Positions 56,626 through 64,000 of a DNA stretch of 64,000 nt are shown here, one piece after another. Both the position numbers and the translations under genes were made by a program. Origin of the DNA: Sternotherus odoratus (taxonomy: Eukaryota > Chordata > Testudines > Kinosternidae). The notes under the pieces are model-generated. The model saw only the letters and a program-made list of their open reading frames with translations, had not been told where the DNA came from and made no database searches. The stretch spans positions 57,087,442 through 57,151,441 of the forward strand of contig JAVMKO010000005.1 of the NCBI GenBank assembly GCA_032164245.1. The letters are read 5' to 3'. Position 1 is the stretch's first letter; every line of letters starts with the position of its first letter.

Positions 56626-58855
56626 ACAGGAAGAAAGACCCAACAACAGAACTTACTTTAAGATAAAAGTGAAGAGTCATCTAAGGTTCCCCTTGAGCCT
56701 GCAGTATCACAATACAACTGACTTGCTTTCTCAAACCCTAAAATTAGGAACATATTTAATGGTCTTGATCCAGGAATTGTATTTGAATCTTTCACAATTT
56801 TAGAGCACACAAGTTTAACAGTTAAAACAGCCATGAGTTAGAGATGGAAAAGGCCAAACAAACAGGATCATGCATGTTATGGCTGTGTAACATTAGCCAC
56901 AGATATACCAGATGTAGTGGCTTCATACTGATAAACTGTATTAGACGTAAATGGACTTGTCAGTCACGTGTTCAGGTGGCGGCCGTTTACTAAGACCATT
57001 GGCTATTGGATGGCAGTAAAATGAAATGTTCTTTTCTTCCCAATTAGAAGCCGATTGAATATAAAAAAGAATTAAATCTATAAAAGAAGAAGGCTGGATA
57101 AAAAGAATGAAAAATGCTTGATACAGGGAAGGTAATGTGTAAAGAAAGAAAAATGTAGAAGGATTCCTCCAATTCCCCAGTTTCTTTAGCATATAAGATT
57201 TACACTTGGATTTCAGCAGAATCAAGCAGGTTTTGCTTCAGTTAACTGGATTCAGTGATCTAGATTCTAGAGAACGTGGAGTGGCGGTAGCTGCTATCCC
57301 AACAAATGGGATATTCTGTAGCCTTTGGACTATTGCTAAACAGCTGCAGATTTCTGCAACTTGCCTGTGGATTAGGGAACAAATTTTATTCCACCTGAAA
57401 AGCATGGGTGTTTCTGCCTTAATTTAGCCCTATGGTAGTTCTTGACATTGGAAGGTATAATCTGTGGCTCATTGTTGGTCACTGGATTAGAAACAGTGTT
57501 GTTTAAAGGTAGTGATATTGTTCTCAATAGAGGCTGCTAAATGCTGAGATCTTTTGACAATCTAGCCACTTCAGTGCTTAAATAGGAGCAACGCTGTCTT
57601 GAAAAACAGGCCCCATTTGTGGGTGCTGAGCACTTCAGAACATCTGTCCCTTAGTGTCTGTCTAGGTTTATTTGCACAGATAATAAAACTGCTTGAGTCT
57701 GCTCTATTGTCTATAAAGCCAAAACTAACAGATAGTTAAATAAACCAAAGTGGCTTTCAATAAATTGTTCCCATTAGGTTCTCTTAGCTACCATCTCTAG
57801 CTATAGAAATATTATGTATAGTAATTCCATTTCTAAAATTAGAAAATTATTCCTGGGTTCAAATTGGATGGGTTTTTAAATAGTCATTCAACGTGGGTAC
57901 CATGGAATGCTGTAAGAATTGGTGATAGTGGAGGCGGGGCTAACATGAGCTAGTCTGGGATTTGTGTATGTGATGGTTCAGGGTCCATGTTATTTAGTGA
58001 TGTTTTGAAGAAGACAACTCTGTTGTAATTGCATTAGTCATATTTTGTCCTCAATGAAACCGTTGAAATCAGTGGGAATTACACCCTTAAAAAGGAGAGC
58101 AGACCTGGGTCTAGAATGTGGAATCTTCCTTCAAGCACACTTCTAGCAGCATAAACATGATTACATTCTTTCTTTCTTTCTTTTTTTCTTCTGGGCCTAC
58201 TGTCTGCTCCTTTCCTTTTTAATGGTTCTGCAGTTTCTCATTATTTGAGCACAAAGCAAATAACGTTAGAATTGGACTTCAGAACCTGCTCTGTCTGAAT
58301 GGATATTTGGCTAAATACAGCTACCCAGCAGCAGTACTGAAAAGTCAGAGAGAACTCATCTCTTCAGCAGAGACCAATTCTTTTAGGTTCAAACTTCTTG
58401 ACATGCGGGTGATGGGCTGTTAGTGAAATATTCGGGATGGGTCAAATAGATGCTACAAAATGAGGGCAAAATTAATTATTCACCCCAAACATGCATTAAA
58501 ATCTGAATCCGGTAAATGTTGTCTGTTTTAAATGCTTGTCTGCCTTGAGCTTCCAAGGTTCAGCCTGGACAAGTAGTGAAAATATCAAAAAGCCACCAAA
58601 CACTCCTTCTGCCCTAGCCCACTCTGCTCCCACTGTTTTTGGTGTTATTTTTGACTTGGCTGTAGGGATACTTCAGGTATTTTGAGGCTGATTCTCAGAT
58701 GAAAGAGGTTCAGATAGGCATCTGAATCTAAGTGAAATTAATTTCTGAATCTTGGGAGCACGACCCATCATTGCAAAACCGTTGCTGTCAGAGCCAGGCC
58801 TAGGCATGTGTAAGGTATTACAATACTTGGGTGACTTATGAATAGCACCAAATGT
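56626..58855. other. Unassigned AT-rich sequence
   Basis: (TTTC)n lies at about 58168-58190. No exon or named repeat was recognised; 57560-57660 has palindrome-like wording ('tgggtgctgagcacttcagaac'). Confidence 0.5.
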
Positions 58856-59025
58856 ATCATTTCAACACCCCTGTGAGATGGGGAAGTATCATTACCCCTG
58901 TTTGTAGATGGGGAACTGAAGCACAGGGATATTATGAGACAAGAAGTCTATGGCAGATCTAGCAAGTGAACCCAGACCTCACCCATTTCAGCCCAGTGCT
59001 TTAAGCAGAAGGCTATCTCTCCTCA
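58856..59025 (-). repeat. MIR/CORE-SINE, reverse orientation
   Basis: 'gtatcattacccctgtttgtagatggggaactgaagcacagggatatt', 'ctatggcagatctagcaagtgaacccagacctc' and 'cagcccagtgctttaagcagaaggctatct' are the inverted MIR core and 5' part. Confidence 0.8.
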
Positions 59026-59273
59026 TCAAATCCCAAAGCCCCTTTATTAGAACAGTAAAATGTGCATTACTGTTGCCATCTTGAAGTGGCTGCAAAGACC
59101 ACTGTTCAGACATTGGCAGGCTGCCTCATCTGACCCAAGGCCCACCCCTGCTCATTCTTCTCTGGGTTGGATGAGTAGGCAAGACACCCAATGTCTGGAG
59201 TGTCAAACCCATTCAGCCCATGGGAGAGCCTTGCTCTGTGCTGAATTATTGGAGGCTTTTGTCTGGCTCAGAG

Positions 59274-59409
59274 TAGGATGACCAGATGTCTTGGTTTTGT
59301 AGTCCCGATTTTTGGATCTTTTTCTTATATAGGGTCCTCTTCCCCTCTCCTCTTCCCCCTCCCCCCCACACCCATCCTGATTTTTCACATTTGCTGTCTG
59401 GTCACCCTG
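59274..59409. mobile_element. hAT-like MITE with TAGGGTGAC termini, short copy
   Basis: The ends are TAGGATGACCAGATGTC and GCTGTCTGGTCACCCTG. The 8-bp flanks GCTCAGAG (59266-59273) and TCTCAGAG (59410-59417) match at 7 of 8. It is the same family as 12070-12196, with the shared interior 'cccgatttttggatctttttcttat'. Confidence 0.8.
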
Positions 59410-59417
59410 TCTCAGAG

Positions 59418-61441
59418 ACATAGTTGCTCCCCCAGATTGTTTTCACAAAATGTAGTTTAGCATGGCACCTCTGATCTAACCCTCTGCCTTCCAGAGCATG
59501 GTTCTCTTGAAATTCAGATTGAACATGGTTCAGAGCATCCTTTCAAAAATCTTGTTGGCAGCTCTTTGAAGTCCCGTGTTTTTTGCCTGGCTCATTATTT
59601 ACACTCCTTTGGAGAGAGCAATGAAGAAAAGCCTATGGGCAAAGCTCTTGGTTGGTTTTTCTTTTATATATTTGATCATCCATGCTGGTTGTTGATGGCT
59701 ACTCATAATCCTCCCCCCCATCCTCTTCGCCCATCCCCCCACCTCAGAGTGAATGAGAACTCAGTGTAGTGGGTGCTTTTATAGAAACTTCACTATAAAT
59801 GAAACCAAATAATAGATATAAGCAAGTTAAAAAGAGCAATGTTACCAGTGACTGGTACTGGAGCATTAGTAAATGTTAAACAGCAAGAAAAGAAGCCTTC
59901 AGTTCTATGCAAAAACTGCATTTAAAATGTAAACATGCAGCCCTGTTCTATAGAATAAGGATTTTGTAGATGAAAGACTAATTAGTCTGTCAAACTATTC
60001 TGGCTCAATTGCTACAAAAGTGCCTAAAATGTACAGTACAGCTGTAGAATGCAACAGAATGTCATCATGGTGGAAATGGTGCCACAGAGCATGAAGTTAA
60101 TGTTGACGTGAATGCTAACTTATGTCCAAAGAAAGAACGTGAAAGCCATCTTCAAGAAGCTCTTAAGTTCCGATCCTCTGGGTAATAAAAAGATCTTTGA
60201 TGGCAAAAGCCCTATGAAGGGTGCAATCCTGCAAGCTGCGTGTACCCCATAGCAGGTACTTAGAACTTCCACTGATGACATGGCAGGTTGTGATTGCTGA
60301 GCACTGCTGAGGAGATGCTCGTCATTCCATAGAAAGTCTCTGAAAGGCACCTTGGTGAAGGATGGGTTCTTGGACATCACTCCTGCCCTTCCCATTCCAC
60401 TCCCACAATTCCACAATAAACTACGTGCGATGGCTTTCAATTATATACGTGTAGGCAGCCGAGGCAGCTTGCAGTTGAAGTATTTATGTCAAGTAGTTGA
60501 ATGGGAGGCTGCATGAACAAGGTGGTTAACTTTCCTAAAACCAGTTGCAAACTTGAAACTCATTTGTGGAAGAAAACCAAAAAATACCCAATGGTGCAGA
60601 TTAGGATTGCTTAGCCCTGTCCATTATAAATAATCTCTGAGATACTTCTTATGCGGAGGTGTAAAATGGCAAAAAAATTTTAAAAAGAAACATAATATGG
60701 CCTGTATTAAATGTTAATGTGTGCTGTTTGCCAAGCACAGATTGCTGGGGGAGTTGGTGGTATAGACTGACTTGATTATATGTAAATACAGACATTAAGG
60801 AGTTGTGACAAACCTTTCTGGGTTTACGTACAAGAAGGCACATTTTTACTTCAGACAAAATACTGAAAAAAGAAAACACAAATACATCCTGATGTGTGAT
60901 TTTACTTTTTCGTTAAGTAGTTTGTGGGTTGATTTACTCTTTCCATTCCATGCAGCTGGTTTCAGGTGCATTTATAAACCCACAATCATACTCAAGCAAC
61001 TTTTCAATCCCCCAGAAAAATCATTAACTGAGAGCTAGGGTTGCTTAAATACCTTTCCTGTCAATACATTCTCTAAAAATCAAGGAAATCACCAGTTAAA
61101 ATGAGATTAGCATGCAGAAAAGTCACTTTAAGGCCCTTGCTTCAAAAGCATGTCTAGACTTGAGGAGGGTGGTGATACAAGGATCCTCATATTTTCTGCT
61201 ACTCTACAGGGGGAAGGAGAAAGTAGTTGCCATTGGGCTGTTAGTCTCTCTCCTGTAAAGGTAGGAGGAGCCTTGACTTTGTCTCTCCCTCAGTGTTAAT
61301 GCACTGGCCAGGACAGCTGAGCTGATGTGGAGGGGGAGGTAAGCTGTGCTAGAAAAACGGCTGGTGCACTTGATATAAAACACATGGGGGCAAGAAAGAC
61401 TGAACTGGGATTCTTAGAGTAGCCTTGTAAGGTTACAGTCT
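59418..61441. other. Unassigned non-coding sequence
   Basis: A C-rich stretch lies at 59710-59745. No exon or repeat family was recognised. Confidence 0.5.
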
Positions 61442-61449
61442 AGCCCATT

Positions 61450-62090
61450 TAGGGTGACCACACTTTGGTCGGGACGCAATTTGTCCCGATTTCGGGACTT
61501 TACAGATGAGCCCTGCCTGCGTAGGGCTCATGCAGGCAGCATGGCCCCGCCCACTGCCCCAGGTAGCCATGTGCTGCCTGCATGAGCCCTGCGCAGGCAG
61601 GGCTCATCTGTAAAGTCCCAAAATCGGGACAAAGAATGCTACTAGCTAGCTGCCAGCCCAGAGTCCCGTCCTTCCCTCCCCCCCACCTCTGGCCGGCAGA
61701 GACAGGCGGGGTCCGGAGAACATGCAGGGCGGGCAGAGTGGATCCTCCCTGCATGCAAGCAGCGCCGGCAGGCAGAGGGGGGCCCACTGCTCCCCCCCTC
61801 AGCACCTCCCCAGGCAGAGACAGCACAGCATTCAGGGGTAGGTGGGCGGGCCACGGCAACAGCCAGGAGAGCTCTTTCTGCCCTGCCTCCTGGAGAAGCA
61901 TGCTGCAGGGGAGGGGGGGTAGAGAGCCCACTGCCCCTCCCCACAGAGATAGAGAGCCTCTAGCCACCAGGGCCCGCTCCTGCTCCCCTCTCCCTCCCTC
62001 GGGCCCCGCCCCCCACTTCTCTCACCCCCCCCCCCCCCCCCGCTTGCTGAGTGTGTCCTGATATTTCCCTCCTCCCATCTGGTCACCCTA
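61450..62090. mobile_element. hAT-like element with TAGGGTGAC termini, long GC-rich copy
   Basis: The ends are TAGGGTGACCACACTTTGGTC and CATCTGGTCACCCTA. They are flanked by a perfect 8-bp duplication AGCCCATT (61442-61449, 62091-62098), which fixes the boundaries and marks the superfamily as hAT-like. The 641-bp body is GC-rich. It contains a large hairpin at 61481-61632 and a poly-C run near 62027-62041. Open frames of up to 159 codons on both strands come from base bias; none has transposase motifs. Confidence 0.88.
61481..61632. repeat. Long inverted repeat inside the hAT-like element
   Basis: The arms (61481-61543 and 61568-61632) are near-perfect inverses: 'ttgtcccgatttcgggactttacagatgagccctgcctgcg...' on the left is mirrored on the right with single mismatches and a 2-bp indel. 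The loop is about 24 bases. A transcript would form a long hairpin. Confidence 0.85.
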
Positions 62091-62098
62091 AGCCCATT

Positions 62099-62483
62099 GT
62101 ACTCAACACCATTAAATAGTCCTCATCTCTACAACAAACTTCCTGTCATTTTTAACATACAGCCTCTCCAATACATGCACCTACTCCTCTAAATCACAGA
62201 TTTGTAACCTTAACTCTGACCACATTGAGCTAATGCTCTTCTATGAATGAACATTTTTGCACTACAAAAGTCTAGATTGTTTTATTATTACTTAAAGAAA
62301 TCTGAGTTCAGAATTATGGTTATATGTTTGAGGGAAGTTCAGAGGAAGGGGACATTGGGTTATGGATGTTTTCTTCCTTGCTAGGCAACCACTGTTGTGC
62401 ATCACATTAGTGGCTGCAAAAGTAAATCATAAGGGTGCAGTGATGGGTCACTTACTCATATTATTCACATTTGGGTACATTAT
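62099..62483. other. Unassigned non-coding sequence
   Basis: Nothing was recognised. Confidence 0.5.
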
Positions 62484-62572
62484 GGGACAGATTCTCAACT
62501 GGTGTAGATCAGCTTAGCTCTATTGACTTCAGCTCAACTATGATGAATTATATTAGCTGAGAAACTGGTCCC
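62484..62572. repeat. Palindromic MITE-like relic
   Basis: The left arm 'gggacagattctcaactggtgta' and the right arm 'tattagctgagaaactggtccc' flank the centre 'ctctattgacttcagctc'. It is the clearest member of the palindromic family here. Confidence 0.6.
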
Positions 62573-64000
62573 ATATATTTAGCCTTTAAAAAACAACAAA
62601 CAAAAACAAGCAACCCCCCACAAAAAATCCCCAGTAGTTTAGGATGTTCAAAAACTTGTGTAAAGGACCAGGAAAAATTGGTAGCTTAGCTAAACTCGTG
62701 GGTAACTAAAGATGAAACTACATTTCACTGGAAACCTTGGAATTACAGTTTTTCAAACTGATTTTTCCTATCTCTGTCAGAGATATGGCTCAATTAAAGA
62801 TGGTTTGGGGAGTGTAATGTATAGCTGTGGGCAACTGGAATTGAAGGCCTTTGAGCATTCTGAAATATCTTATTTCACTATAGATTCAGGAAGGAAAAGT
62901 TGCATAGCTTTTGCTTCTCTAGCCATGCAAATCACAGCATGAGAAATAGCTTCCATGCCTCTTCTATAATGTGACTTCATTGCACCTGAAATTACATTGC
63001 AGAAATACTATTTTGAACTCCAGTTTCCCAGTGGAAAGCTTAGGTCAGGCAAAAGTAGCCTGGAGGGATACATTTGCCTGATTAAATTTGATATATTCTA
63101 TGCATCTTTCCTAGCTTCCAGCCTTCACTTAGTACATTTATTCTACAAACACTAAGCCAGTAATCAACTTCAGCACCCACCTATTAGAATTATTATTTTA
63201 CGATATATAACTTTTTACCCATGGACCTTGCTGCTTGTTTCATATAAACATAAGCTGTGAAACAATGACATTTGTGTCTGATCACTGCATGAGATCAACT
63301 GCATTGTATCTATGTACAAAGGTAGCTTAAGATTTTGTGTTGTCTTTTCAAATTAATGCCTGTTAGAAAAATGAATGATTCTCACCCAAGTCACAAAACA
63401 TCCAATAACAAAGAAAGCTAGATAAAATATTTCAAATGTAAAGGACTTTATCTTTGAAAATTTGTTTGTTTTTTTTAAAGGGAATTTTTAATGAAAACCT
63501 GTTGATTTTCTTAAGATATTTCATTTTTTCATGAAACTATTTGGGATATTTTTGGTTGAAAATTTAATCACAAATATTATTAACATCATTATGGACTTGT
63601 TTCATTTACTAAAAATGAGAATTTTTCAGAAAATGAATTTTTGATGCTTACCAAAAACCTTGTATTTTTGGCAAATAATTTTTTGGATAACATCTTCATA
63701 AAAATTGCAACAAAAAATCTATTAAAATTGATCTGTTTCAAATCCTGTAAAATATTAGCCACTTTGAAATGTTGATTTTTTTCATAGCAAATGTATTTCA
63801 TTTGTTGAAAAACTGTAAGCCAGTAATCTTTTTTTTTTTTTTTAAACAAAACAGGTTTTTGCTGTAGTCACAGTTATGTTCCATGTAATTACAGCATTAA
63901 GACCTGATGCAATGCCTAGTGACTTCAACGGGCTTTGGATTGGGACTTTTGACTCACTCCCAGAGGGAAAGTCCAAAAGCGGTCAAAATTCAGCTAGATA
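62573..64000. other. Unassigned AT-rich sequence
   Basis: No exon was recognised. T-runs lie at 63469-63476 and 63829-63842. 'cctagtgacttcaacgggctttgg' at 63916 is another palindromic-relic core, near the window edge. Confidence 0.5.

Noticed and set aside
61582..62061. 159-codon frame and an opposing 155-codon frame (61500-61967)
   Set aside because: Both lie in a GC-rich hAT-like element with a large hairpin. The translations are low-complexity and no transposase motif is present.

Overview
This window looks like non-coding DNA from a cryptodiran turtle. The best lineage marker is at 53125-53307: a minus-strand SINE that joins a tRNA-like 5' end (Pol III A and B boxes) to a CR1-type 3' tail, the architecture known for the cryptodiran 'Cry I' tRNA-Lys SINEs. 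CR1 LINE fragments, L2-like 3' ends, MIR/CORE-SINE relics and families of MITEs fit the same picture. I found no convincing exon of a host gene, no rRNA or tRNA gene and no CRISPR. The sequence is probably intergenic or within a large intron.

The only well-preserved coding unit is an apparently complete, autonomous PIF/Harbinger DNA transposon at 42390-46442. It carries two convergent genes: an uninterrupted 416-codon DDE transposase on the plus strand (42758-44008), and a two-exon Myb/SANT-like accessory gene on the minus strand (46082-45446 joined to 44875-44493). It has 14-bp terminal inverted repeats, subterminal clusters of TAGCGC, and a perfect 5-bp CTGAG duplication at both ends. A 252-bp MITE at 22670-22921 has nearly the same termini and the same CTGAG duplication, and a third element at 36937-37228 has CTAAG/CCAAG, so this group seems to target CTNAG rather than the usual TWA.

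Layout: 0-2 kb, a MIR split by a GC-rich hAT-like element. 2.5-5.6 kb, CR1 fragments including a decayed reverse transcriptase. 8-12.2 kb, MITEs, one Harbinger-like MITE split by a Charlie-like hAT. 12.2-30 kb, mostly unassigned AT-rich sequence with scattered MITEs and a sauropsid repeat tail at 19.9 kb. 30.1-31 kb, a LINE-like fragment and a MITE split by a CR1 insertion. 36.9-41.7 kb, more MITEs. 42.4-46.4 kb, the Harbinger. 48.4-53.9 kb, L2, MIR and the turtle SINE. 55.2-56.6 kb, a CR1 split precisely by a Helitron. 58.9-62.1 kb, MIR and two hAT-like elements with TAGGGTGAC termini.

The elements are often nested, and several insertion sites can be reconstructed base by base. The host elements date the insertions relative to each other: hAT into MIR, Charlie-like hAT into Harbinger-like MITE, CR1 into MITE, Helitron into CR1. 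All repeat calls rest on recognition by eye, since no database could be searched.
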